From positions 1 to 64,000 of the forward strand of contig NZ_BCTA01000023.1 in assembly GCF_001570485.1 (NCBI RefSeq): a stretch of 64,000 nt of DNA. Direction: 5' to 3'. Positions 55,012 to 63,125 of this stretch are shown here, one piece after another. The notes under the pieces were generated by a model, which did not search any database, was not told where the DNA came from, and saw nothing but the letters and a program-made list of their open reading frames with translations. Position numbers and translations under genes: made by a program. Source of the DNA: Mycolicibacterium novocastrense (GTDB taxonomy: Bacteria; Actinomycetota; Actinomycetes; Mycobacteriales; Mycobacteriaceae). How positions within the stretch are numbered: the stretch's first letter is position 1; each line of letters begins with the position of its first letter.

Positions 55012-56040
55012 TCAGCGCACGACGATCGTGTGCTCGCCACGAGGCACCAGCTCGCCGATCACGGGCGCGCCCGGAATCTCCCCGGCGATCAGCAGACCAC
55101 CCGACGTCTGCGCATCGGCGAGCAGCAATGCCTCATCTTCGTCGACGGCGGACAGATCGACATGCGGTGCCACCCAGTCCAGGTTGCGCCGGGTTCCGCC
55201 GCTGACAAAGCCCTGCGCCAACGCATCTCGCGCGCCGTCGATGTAGGGCACCGCCGCGCTGTCGATGACCGCGGTGACGCCGCTGGCGCGGGCCAGCTTG
55301 TGCAGGTGGCCGAGCAATCCGAAACCCGTTATGTCGGTGGCGCATTCGGCGCCGGCGTCGACGGCGGCCCGCGCGGCGTCGGCGTTCAGCGTGGTCATCA
55401 CCGCGATCGCCTCCGGGAACGTCTCACCGGTGTTCTTGTGCCGGCTGTTGAGCACCCCGACGCCCAGCGGCTTGGTCAGTGACAACGGCACACCGGGTTT
55501 TCCTGCGTCGTTGCGCAGCAACCGGTTGGGATCGGCGACACCGGTGACGGCCAGCCCGTACTTCGGTTCCGGATCGTCGACGCTGTGCCCGCCCGCCAAG
55601 TGGCAGCCCGCGGTCCCACACACATCCAGGCCGCCGCGCAACACCTCGCTGACCAACTCGAACGGCAACACATCGCGCGGCCAGCCCAGCAGATTCACCG
55701 CGACGACCGGACGCCCGCCCATCGCGTACACATCCGACAGCGCGTTGGTGGCCGCGATCCGGCCCCAGTCGTACGGGTCGTCGACCACCGGGGTGAAGAA
55801 GTCCGTCGTGGCGATCAGCGCCAGCCCACCGCCTGAACCGACGCCGTCGATGCGCACCGCCGCCGCGTCATCGCCGTCGTCGAGGCCCACCAGCAGCTCG
55901 CCGACCGGATCGCGCGGCGCGGCGCCGGTCAGGCCACGGACGACGTCCTCGAGTTCACCGGGTGGAATCTTGCACGCGCAGCCACCGCCGTGCGCGTACT
56001 GGGTCAGTCGGTAGGTCATCTGCTCCGTCACAGCCTCCAT
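55012..56040 (-). CDS. selD: Selenophosphate synthetase (selenide, water dikinase)
   Basis: 342 residues. The N-terminal active site is LTQYAHGGGCACKIPPGEL, with Cys at the catalytic position (so the enzyme is Cys-type) and the adjacent Lys. Further: GSGGGLALIATTDFFTPVVD, YAMGGRPVVAVNLLGWP, GGHSVDDPEPKYGLAVTG and ATDITGFGLLGHLHKLA. It makes selenophosphate from ATP and selenide, the selenium donor for selA. ATG at 56040 or 56019 is preferred; the longer frame to 56166 runs antisense across tRNA-Sec. It faces away from selA-selB. Confidence 0.96.
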   Translation of the reverse strand: MEAVTEQMTYRLTQYAHGGGCACKIPPGELEDVVRGLTGAAPRDPVGELLVGLDDGDDAAAVRIDGVGSGGGLALIATTDFFTPVVDDPYDWGRIAATNALSDVYAMGGRPVVAVNLLGWPRDVLPFELVSEVLRGGLDVCGTAGCHLAGGHSVDDPEPKYGLAVTGVADPNRLLRNDAGKPGVPLSLTKPLGVGVLNSRHKNTGETFPEAIAVMTTLNADAARAAVDAGAECATDITGFGLLGHLHKLARASGVTAVIDSAAVPYIDGARDALAQGFVSGGTRRNLDWVAPHVDLSAVDEDEALLLADAQTSGGLLIAGEIPGAPVIGELVPRGEHTIVVR

Positions 56041-56070
56041 GCTGCCTGGCATGATCGGGCCGTGGGTCAG

Positions 56071-56165
56071 GGAGGCGTATCCGGTCTGGTGACCGGCGCG
56101 GTCTTCAAAATCGCTGAGCGGCAGATTCTGTCGCTGGCGGGTTCGATTCCCGTCCGCCTCCGCCA
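56071..56165 (+). tRNA. selC: tRNA-Sec (anticodon TCA)
   Basis: 95 nt including encoded CCA. Acceptor GGAGGCG pairs with CGCCTCC. The D-stem is 6 bp (CCGGTC/GACCGG), a hallmark of tRNA-Sec. The anticodon stem GCGGT/ATCGC closes the loop CTTCAAA with TCA, which reads UGA. There is a long 8-bp variable arm (AGCGGCAG/CTGTCGCT), T-arm GCGGG-TTCGATT-CCCGT, and discriminator G. It lies between selD (minus) and a DUF488 gene (minus), upstream of selA. Confidence 0.97.
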
Positions 56166-56178
56166 CCCATTCCGGTGA

Positions 56179-56700
56179 TCAGCCGTCCCACACCACCAGG
56201 CCGTCGTCGCGGATCCGCGCCCCTTCGGACGGCTCGTGCGGCACCAACCGACCGTCGTGCATCAGGTGTTCGACCGGCACCGAGAACCGCAGCACCGCCA
56301 CGTCGGCGACGATCCGCCGGTGGCAACGCCACCACACCGACTCGCTGCACATCATCGCGGTGCGCCCCTGTTTCGACTGCTCGATGAGCTCGGCCAACGC
56401 GTCCTGGAAGTCCTCGGTACGCGTGTACGCGGCGTAGGCGGCGAACTGCTTGACCCGCCACCACGGATCCTCGGGTTCGGAGCCCGCGGGCAGGCTTCGG
56501 CGCCCGCCCAGGCGCTGTTCCCAGCGGTAGGACAATCCGGCTTTCCCGGCCCACTCGGTGATCGCGGTCCTCTCGACGTCGGGGTTGTGCCTGCTGTTCG
56601 GATAGCGGCGGATGTCGACGAGCGCCTCGACCTCGGCCTCGCCCAGCAACCGCGCGAGGGCCGACCTGTCGAGCGCGCCGTGACCCACCGACATCAACAC
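56179..56700 (-). CDS. DUF488 family protein
   Basis: 173 residues: SVGHGALDRSALARLLGEAE then ALVDIRRYPNSRHNPDV (DIR...P.SR), RLGGRRS and CSESVWWRCHRRIVADV near 115-131, all characteristic of DUF488. The conserved Cys and His suggest an enzymatic or metal-binding role, unknown. It separates tRNA-Sec from selA and may be unrelated to selenium. Stop 13 bp from the tRNA 3' end. Confidence 0.82.
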   Translation of the reverse strand: MLMSVGHGALDRSALARLLGEAEVEALVDIRRYPNSRHNPDVERTAITEWAGKAGLSYRWEQRLGGRRSLPAGSEPEDPWWRVKQFAAYAAYTRTEDFQDALAELIEQSKQGRTAMMCSESVWWRCHRRIVADVAVLRFSVPVEHLMHDGRLVPHEPSEGARIRDDGLVVWDG

Positions 56701-56809
56701 ACCACCGGTGTACCCGATCGACGCCGTTGGGCCATGATGGCTTCATGCGAATTCGGTGCGCTTTGGTGCGCTGGCCGCAACAACGTGCACACAAATCACG
56801 GGGGCGACG

Positions 56810-58120
56810 GTGACCGATCCCCGACGACGGGTGCCGCGCACCGACGCGCTGCTCGCCGATCCGCGCCTGGCCGAGGCCTCGCGGGTGCTCGGTCGAACGC
56901 TGGTGAAAACCGTTGTGGGACAGGCCCAACAACGCGCGCGGGCCGGTGAGATCGAGCCGGAGCGGGTTGCCGACGACGCGGTCGCATCGCTGCCGACCAG
57001 CGCGGCCACGCTGCGGCCGGTCATCAACGCCACCGGGGTCGTCGTGCACACGAACCTGGGCCGGGCGCCGCTGTCCAAGGCCGCGGTTGACGCGGTCGTC
57101 ACCGCGAGCGGTGCCACCGACGTGGAGTTCGATCTGGAGACCGGGCGCCGCGCCCGGCGCGGACGCGGGGCGCTCGCCGCGTTGGCCCGTGCGGTTCCGA
57201 CCGCCGGCGGCGTGCACGTGGTCAACAACAACGCCGCCGCGCTGCTGCTCACCGCGATGACGCTGGCCCCGGGCCAGGAAATCGTCGTCAGCCGCGGTGA
57301 GCTGATCGAGATCGGCGACGGCTTCCGGCTGCCCGAACTGATGGAGTCGACGGGTTCGCGCATCCGCGAGGTCGGCACCACCAACCGCACCCATCTGCGC
57401 GATTACGCCGACGCGCTGGGCCCCGACACGGGTTTCATCCTCAAGGTGCACCCGTCGAATTACTCGGTCAGTGGCTTCACCTCGACGGTCGGCGTGCCCG
57501 AGCTCGCCGAACTCGTCCGGGGCGAGCGAAGCGACGGGAAGAAAGTCGTTCCGCTCGTCGCCGACATCGGCTCGGGCCTGCTCACCCCGCACCCGCTGCT
57601 GCCCGAGGAGCCCGACGCCACCACGATGCTGCGCGACGGCGCCGACGTCGTCACCGCCAGCGGGGACAAGCTGCTCGGCGGGCCCCAGGCCGGCCTGCTG
57701 TTCGGCTCGGCGGAGCTGATCGAGAGGCTGCGCCGCCACCCCGCGGCGCGGGCGCTGCGGGTCGACAAGCTGACCCTCGCCGCGCTGGAGGCCACACTTG
57801 TCGGCCCACCCCCGCCGGTCATGCAGGCGCTCGACGCCGACGTCTCCGACTTACGGATCCGCGCACAGAAACTCGCCGCACAGCTGCCGGGGGCCGAGGC
57901 CGTCGACTGCACGGCCGCAGTCGGCGGTGGCGGCGCACCCGACGTCGCGCTGCCCAGCGCCGCGATCAGCCTTCCGGAGTCCTACGCCGCCCCCCTGCGA
58001 ACCGGCACACCGTCGGTCGTCGGACGGCTGGAGGGCGGTCGGTGCCTGCTGGACCTGCGCACCGTGGCACCCGACGACGACGGCCTGCTCGCCCAGGCGG
58101 TGCTGGCGTGTACGTCGTAG
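56810..58120 (+). CDS. selA: L-seryl-tRNA(Sec) selenium transferase
   Basis: 436 residues. PLP fold type I with INATGVVVHTNLGRAPLSKA near 60, VVNNNAAALLLTA near 125, GTTNRTHLRDY, and the PLP-Lys motif ASGDKLLGGPQAGLLFGS near 282-299. It converts Ser-tRNA-Sec to Sec-tRNA-Sec using selenophosphate. GTG at 56810 with GGGGGCGACG upstream is preferred over an upstream ATG at 56756. The selB start overlaps its end by 13 bp. Confidence 0.97.
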   Translation: MTDPRRRVPRTDALLADPRLAEASRVLGRTLVKTVVGQAQQRARAGEIEPERVADDAVASLPTSAATLRPVINATGVVVHTNLGRAPLSKAAVDAVVTASGATDVEFDLETGRRARRGRGALAALARAVPTAGGVHVVNNNAAALLLTAMTLAPGQEIVVSRGELIEIGDGFRLPELMESTGSRIREVGTTNRTHLRDYADALGPDTGFILKVHPSNYSVSGFTSTVGVPELAELVRGERSDGKKVVPLVADIGSGLLTPHPLLPEEPDATTMLRDGADVVTASGDKLLGGPQAGLLFGSAELIERLRRHPAARALRVDKLTLAALEATLVGPPPPVMQALDADVSDLRIRAQKLAAQLPGAEAVDCTAAVGGGGAPDVALPSAAISLPESYAAPLRTGTPSVVGRLEGGRCLLDLRTVAPDDDGLLAQAVLACTS

Positions 58121-59799
58121 CGACCGCGGGCCACGTCGACCACGGCAAGTCCACGCTCGTCGAGCGCCTCACCGGCATGTGGCCCGATCGGCTGGCCGAG
58201 GAGCAGCGGCGCGGCCTGACCATCGATCTGGGCTTCGCGTGGACCACGCTCGACGGGCGTGAGGTCGCGTTCGTCGACGTGCCCGGCCACGAGCGGTTCG
58301 TCGCGAACATGCTCGCCGGCGTCGGCCCCGTGCCCGCGATCATGTTCGTCGTCGCCGCGACGGAGGGCTGGATGCCCCAGTCCGACGAACATCTCGACGC
58401 GCTGCGGGCGCTCGGCGTCCGGCATCTGCTCGTGGTGATCAGCAAGTCCGACCTCGCCGACCCGGCGCCTGCTCTGGCGCAGGTCAGCCAGCGGCTGCCC
58501 GACGTTCCGGTGGTGCTCGGCGCGGACCTGGAAGCCGTTCGCGCCGCGGTGGTTTCGCTTGTCGACAGGCTGCCCCCACCCGACCGCGATGCCGACGTGC
58601 GGCTGTGGGTGGACCGGTCGTTCACCGTCCGCGGCGCGGGCACCGTGGTGACGGGGACGCTGGCGGCGGGCACATTGCGTGTCGGCGACGAGCTCGAGCA
58701 CGCGGGACGACGGGTGACGATTCGGGGCCTGCAGTCGCTCGGCCGGGATCGGCGAGAGGTCGGTGCCATCGCGCGGGTCGCGGTGAATGTGCGCGGTGTC
58801 GACCGCAGGCACATCGGTCGCGGCGACACCATCCGAACCCCGGGCGCATGGTTGGACACGGCCGAAATCGACGTTCTGCTAAGGCAACCCGGTGAATTAC
58901 ATCGGCAGCTCGTGCTGCACATCGGGTCGGCGGCCGTCCCGGTGCACGTGCGGCCGCTCGGCGCGGCGGGTGCGCGGCTTCGGCTGACGCGTCCGCTGCC
59001 GCTGCGAGTGGGCGACATCGGGTTGTTGCGTGACCCCGGCGAGCATCGGATCGCCGCGGGTGTCGAGGTGCTCGACGTGCGGCCACCCGCACTGCGCCGT
59101 CGCGGTGCGGCACGCGAGCGCGGTGAGGAACTGGCCACCGGACATGTGCGTCCACCACCGTGTGCCCGGATAACGGAGTTGCGCGCCATGGGATTTGATG
59201 CCGACGGCACCCGCATCGGGGAGTGGGTGGTCGACAGCGACTGGTGGACGCAGCGTGGCCACCAGATGACCGTGGCGCTCAACGATTGGACGGCCGGGCA
59301 CGACATCGCGGCGGGAATGCCGTTGGAAGCTCTACGGCGGCAGGCCGGTCTGCCCGCCGCCGAACTGCTGCTCGCGCTGTTGGAGGGCACCGGGCTTCGG
59401 GTGGCCGACGGGGCGGTGCGACGCCCGGACGCCGAGTTGCCCGCACGCGTCGACAAGGCGGTGCGCACGGTGGAGGAGTGGTTGGCGGCCGAGCCGTTTC
59501 GAGCACCGGAGGCCGACGAACTCGCCGACCTGAACCTGGGACCGCGCGAACTCGCGGCGGCGATCCGCGCCGGACGGCTCATCAGGATCGCCGACGGCGT
59601 GGTCCTCGGCCCCGATGCCGCCGACCGCGCCGCCAAAATCCTCGCGACGCTTCCGCAACCGTTCGCCGTCGCCGAGGCCAAGCGCGCGCTGAACACCACC
59701 CGGCGGGTCGCGGTGCCGCTGCTCGAACACCTCGACGCTCGAAAGATCACCCGGCGGGGCGCCGACGGCACCCGAACGCTTCTTCCGCAGGAGCGCTGA
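58108..59799 (+). CDS. selB: Selenocysteine-specific elongation factor
   Basis: 563 residues. GTPase motifs: GHVDHGKST (G1), RGLTIDLGFAWT (G2), DVPGHERFVANML (G3) and ISKSD (G4, with Ser instead of the usual Asn). EF-Tu-like domains 2-3 follow, and the C-terminal ~250 residues form winged helices (for example LPQPFAVAEAKRALNTTRRV) that bind the SECIS hairpin. It delivers Sec-tRNA-Sec at UGA. GTG at 58108 lies within the 3' end of selA. Confidence 0.97.
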   Translation: MYVVATAGHVDHGKSTLVERLTGMWPDRLAEEQRRGLTIDLGFAWTTLDGREVAFVDVPGHERFVANMLAGVGPVPAIMFVVAATEGWMPQSDEHLDALRALGVRHLLVVISKSDLADPAPALAQVSQRLPDVPVVLGADLEAVRAAVVSLVDRLPPPDRDADVRLWVDRSFTVRGAGTVVTGTLAAGTLRVGDELEHAGRRVTIRGLQSLGRDRREVGAIARVAVNVRGVDRRHIGRGDTIRTPGAWLDTAEIDVLLRQPGELHRQLVLHIGSAAVPVHVRPLGAAGARLRLTRPLPLRVGDIGLLRDPGEHRIAAGVEVLDVRPPALRRRGAARERGEELATGHVRPPPCARITELRAMGFDADGTRIGEWVVDSDWWTQRGHQMTVALNDWTAGHDIAAGMPLEALRRQAGLPAAELLLALLEGTGLRVADGAVRRPDAELPARVDKAVRTVEEWLAAEPFRAPEADELADLNLGPRELAAAIRAGRLIRIADGVVLGPDAADRAAKILATLPQPFAVAEAKRALNTTRRVAVPLLEHLDARKITRRGADGTRTLLPQER

Positions 59800-60018
59800 A
59801 TCAGCAATCCCATTGGCTCCACCAGCCCCACTGGCCTCTGGTGGGTTCCCCATCGCAAGTGCCCGCCTCAGAGCGAATTATTCGCTCCGAGCGAATAATT
59901 CGCTGATAGCCGGGCAGTCGCGAAGTACCCTCTGCTCGGGGCTCATGAGGCGACTGTGACTGCGGGGACTTGCGCGGGCGAAAGCACGTTTCGTACCTGC
60001 GACTGAGCGCTCGTCCCG
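59800..60018. repeat. Spacer with twin palindromes
   Basis: 219 bp between convergent genes without an ORF. GAGCGAATTATTCGCTC (59871-59887) and AGCGAATAATTCGCT (59890-59904) are each palindromic and are exact reverse complements of each other over 15 bp. They form an AT-rich island in GC-rich DNA. Either a bidirectional terminator or a protein-binding site is possible. Confidence 0.6.
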
Positions 60019-60489
60019 TCACAACCCCAGTTCGCTCAGACCCGGATGGTCGGCAGGCCGCGGGCCGGAGCGGTCCCAGTGGAACAACCGCTGCTCCTCG
60101 CTGATCGGCACATCGTTGATGCTGGCGTGGCGGGTCTTCATCAGCCCGTCGGCGGCGAACTCCCAGTTCTCGTTGCCGTACGCCCGGAACCACCGACCCT
60201 GGGCGTCGTGGTATTCGTAGGCGAACCGGACCGCGATGCGGTCGTCGCCGTAGGCCCAGAGTTCCTTGATCAGCCGATACTCGAGTTCTTTCTGCCATTT
60301 GTCGGTCAGGAACTCGATGATCTGTTCGCGGCCCTGAAGAAAGGTCGACCGGTTGCGCCATTGACTGTCCGGTGTGTACCCCTTCGCGACGCGTGCGGGA
60401 TCGCGGGTATTCCAGTTATCCTCTGCACCACGGACTTTCGCAACAGCGGTGTCGTGGCTGAACGGCGGCACCAGCGGCGTTGTGCTCAT
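60019..60489 (-). CDS. DUF1348 (SnoaL/NTF2-like) family protein
   Basis: 156 residues: [40 protein letters not shown] and [20 protein letters not shown], the DUF1348 pattern in an NTF2-like cone fold. Such proteins are ligand-binding or small enzymes of unknown substrate. ATG at 60489. The following 77 bp to the GT-like gene carry no clear site. Confidence 0.85.
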   Translation of the reverse strand: MSTTPLVPPFSHDTAVAKVRGAEDNWNTRDPARVAKGYTPDSQWRNRSTFLQGREQIIEFLTDKWQKELEYRLIKELWAYGDDRIAVRFAYEYHDAQGRWFRAYGNENWEFAADGLMKTRHASINDVPISEEQRLFHWDRSGPRPADHPGLSELGL

Positions 60490-60566
60490 TCGCGTGTCCT
60501 TTCCTGCGCCCGTCCCGTGGCTTACGTACAAAACCGTACGCTCGGCGCCGACATTTCCGCGATCGG

Positions 60567-62012
60567 CTAGCGTTCGGCCTTGATCACCTGCGCCAAACTG
60601 AACTGCCACCGCTCGACCAGCCGGAAGCCCATATCGTGGCTGACCGCGAACGCTCGCGTCCCGCCGAACAACGGGCCCGGGGGAATCGCCACGCCCTCTT
60701 CGTGTTCGGGGGCGCCGGGGTCGGCCTGTGTGATGATCCAAACGACGGCGCAGTGTTCGAGCGGTCCGACCGAGGCCTCGGGAATCAGGTTCGTGTCGAA
60801 CACGTCGCGGCGGTCGGCGGCGCGCTGCCACAGGCTGACGTCGACCAGGCCGGCGTAGGCGTCGGGACGCGCGGCCATCAGCGGTCGCATCGGCGCGGGG
60901 TGGAAGGTGACGGTGTCATTGACCAGCAGGCAGTCACCCGCGGCGGCCTTGGTCGAGATCAGGTCGGCAACCGGGCTGTAGTCCATGTTGTACTTCGCGT
61001 ACGGACCGCGTTGCACGGCAACGAAAGTGGGGGCCGCAACCACGGCGAACACCACCACGACGGCCGTCGCCACCCACCCCGAACGTGCCACCGCCATGAC
61101 GCAGACGCCCAGCAGCAGTGCCATCGCGGGTGCGGTGAAACACAGATACCGCGGGGTGTAGAGCGGTTCGCGCACCGCCGAGTACGCCACGATCAACGTC
61201 GTCGGGATCACCAGCCAGGCGACGGCCAGCACGACGCCCTCCCGTTCCCCGACACTGGGCCGCCTCGCGAAAACCCACACCCCGATCGCCGCGAGCACCA
61301 CCGCCGCCGACAGCGCCGCGAAGTACGGGTTACGGTCGAAATACTGTTGGACGGCAACGTCTTCGAACGTGCGCGTACCGATCGGCGTGATCCAGCTGAT
61401 CTGCTGGGCCTGCCCGGCGACCACGGCGACAAACGGAGCCATCACCGCGACGCCCGCACCCGACGCGATCGTAAACGGCAGCACCACCGCCCGGCGGCGC
61501 CGGAACGCCAGCACGAACACGGCGTGTGCGGGAACCAGCAGCGCCAGGTAGACGTCGAACAGAATCGACACGGCCAGCACAGCACCGTATGCCGCCCACG
61601 CCCAACGTGATTCGCGTCCCGCGGCCCACACCAGCAGCACTGCCAGCCAGACCGCGAGCATCATCGTCAGCGCGTACGGACGCGCCTCGATGCCCGCCCA
61701 CGTCGCCCGGGGCAGGATGGCGCACAGGACGCCGGCCACCACCCCGACCGCCCGCGACGACAGCTGCCGGCCCAGCACCACCACACCCGCCGCGGCGGCG
61801 CCGACAGCCAGGCCGCTGGGCACCCGCGACCAGAACTCGGTCGGCGGCACGAGAGAGAACCAGCCGTGCATCAGCACGTAGTACAGGCCGTGGACGGCGT
61901 CGACGTCGCCGAGCATCTGCCACAGCGCAGGCAGCGGCCGGCTGTAAGACGCCGAGATCGTGGCGGCCTCGTCGTACCAGAACGACGGTCTTCCGGCGCC
62001 CGCGAGGCTCAC
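60567..62012 (-). CDS. GT-C-type membrane mannosyltransferase-like protein
   Basis: 481+ residues, about ten membrane segments, with the catalytic acidic pair in [20 protein letters not shown] near 10-29 (DE motif of PMT/GT39/GT83 family) followed by [14 protein letters not shown]. It transfers a polyprenyl-phosphate-linked sugar to an exported acceptor. No good start codon is seen: coding frame continues upstream of the GTG at 62012 ([20 protein letters not shown]) and runs into the 3' end of the glucanase gene without ATG or GTG. The N-terminus is uncertain. Confidence 0.8.
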   Translation of the reverse strand: MSLAGAGRPSFWYDEAATISASYSRPLPALWQMLGDVDAVHGLYYVLMHGWFSLVPPTEFWSRVPSGLAVGAAAAGVVVLGRQLSSRAVGVVAGVLCAILPRATWAGIEARPYALTMMLAVWLAVLLVWAAGRESRWAWAAYGAVLAVSILFDVYLALLVPAHAVFVLAFRRRRAVVLPFTIASGAGVAVMAPFVAVVAGQAQQISWITPIGTRTFEDVAVQQYFDRNPYFAALSAAVVLAAIGVWVFARRPSVGEREGVVLAVAWLVIPTTLIVAYSAVREPLYTPRYLCFTAPAMALLLGVCVMAVARSGWVATAVVVVFAVVAAPTFVAVQRGPYAKYNMDYSPVADLISTKAAAGDCLLVNDTVTFHPAPMRPLMAARPDAYAGLVDVSLWQRAADRRDVFDTNLIPEASVGPLEHCAVVWIITQADPGAPEHEEGVAIPPGPLFGGTRAFAVSHDMGFRLVERWQFSLAQVIKAER

Positions 62013-62077
62013 CGCAGCGCCGAGAATGCCGACGAGCAGCGGTTCCAGCCGCGCGAGCCGGCCGCGGGCGGAGACGT

Positions 62078-62932
62078 CTACCAGACGCGGATCCAGTCGA
62101 TGAGCATCACCGACGGATACGGCGCCCGACGCGGATCGCCACCGCCCGAACCGCCGACCGCCAGATTGAAGATGGCCTGCAGCCAGTAGCCGGGTTTACC
62201 GAACGGCCACCGCAGGTCCCCGGGACGGCCGTGGACCGGGATCGGCTTGGCCGGAACGGTGAAGTAGGGCTCGGCGCCATCGACGTAGTCACGCCAGAAG
62301 CGGAAACCGTCCTCGCTCCACTCGGTGCGCCAGCTGTGCCATGCGGGATCCACCAGCTGCGGAATCGACATCCCCTCCCACGTCTTGCCGTTGGAGGCGG
62401 CGTGGACGGTGGTGCCGGGTGGCCAGGACTCGTTGCCGTAGTACTCGACGATGTCGACCTCGCCGTCCGGCAGCGGATCCTGGTTCAGCAACCAGTAGGC
62501 CGGCCACAGACCCGGGTGCATGCAGTCCAACTTGATCCGCGCTTCCCAGGTCGTGCCGATCTGGCCCCGGAAGTGGCTGAGCACCTTGCCGCTGAAGTAC
62601 TGGTCGCCTTCCTGGGTGGCGCACAGCACGAGGTTGGAGTTGCCGTCGACGAACACGTTGCGCCGGTCGTCGCGGTAGTGGCCCGCGATCGGCGGGTTCA
62701 CCGGGTCGTCCCAGGACTGGATGATCCACTTGGACGGGTCAGGTGCGGAGCCGGCGGGTCCGTCGAACTCGTCGACGAACAGATAGCCGCCGGTCGCCGC
62801 GTCCGGTGGCGGCTGCGCCGGCGGCGACGGCCGTACCGGCGAGGCGTTGGCCAGCGGCGAGGGTAGTGCGGCCGCGCCAACGGCGGCGGCTCCGGTCATC
62901 ATCATCAGGGTGCGACGGTCGATTTCGGCCAC
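62078..62932 (-). CDS. GH16 family secreted beta-glucanase-like protein
   Basis: 284 residues (293 if the ATG at 62959 is used). A Tat-type signal is IDRRTLMMMTGAAAVGAAAL. The catalytic ExDxxE is GEVDIVEYYGNESWPPGTTV near 160. YRDDRRNVFVDGNSNLVLCA and DPAWHSWRTEWSEDGFRFWR are typical of the family, and the layout matches Rv0315. It likely cleaves beta-1,3-glucan or a related polysaccharide outside the cell. Closely followed by the membrane glycosyltransferase. Confidence 0.88.
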   Translation of the reverse strand: MAEIDRRTLMMMTGAAAVGAAALPSPLANASPVRPSPPAQPPPDAATGGYLFVDEFDGPAGSAPDPSKWIIQSWDDPVNPPIAGHYRDDRRNVFVDGNSNLVLCATQEGDQYFSGKVLSHFRGQIGTTWEARIKLDCMHPGLWPAYWLLNQDPLPDGEVDIVEYYGNESWPPGTTVHAASNGKTWEGMSIPQLVDPAWHSWRTEWSEDGFRFWRDYVDGAEPYFTVPAKPIPVHGRPGDLRWPFGKPGYWLQAIFNLAVGGSGGGDPRRAPYPSVMLIDWIRVW

Positions 62933-63125
62933 AGCAGCACCATAGAGGGTGCAAACCATGATCGGGTCGAGTTGCCGCCACCGTGGTGCCCGACGCGGAC
63001 GTCAATTGACGACGCCCACGGGTGACATATCCATCTGACTAGGCGCAACGCCGACGTAAGTCGGCTTCGTGGCAACTGCACCCGCAACGCGGTTTGATGG
63101 GAGTCGCGTCGGGTAAGGAGGCACT

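Noticed and set aside
56041..56166. Longer selD start at 56166
   Set aside because: It would be translated antisense through tRNA-Sec; the family-like N-terminus begins at 56040 or 56019.
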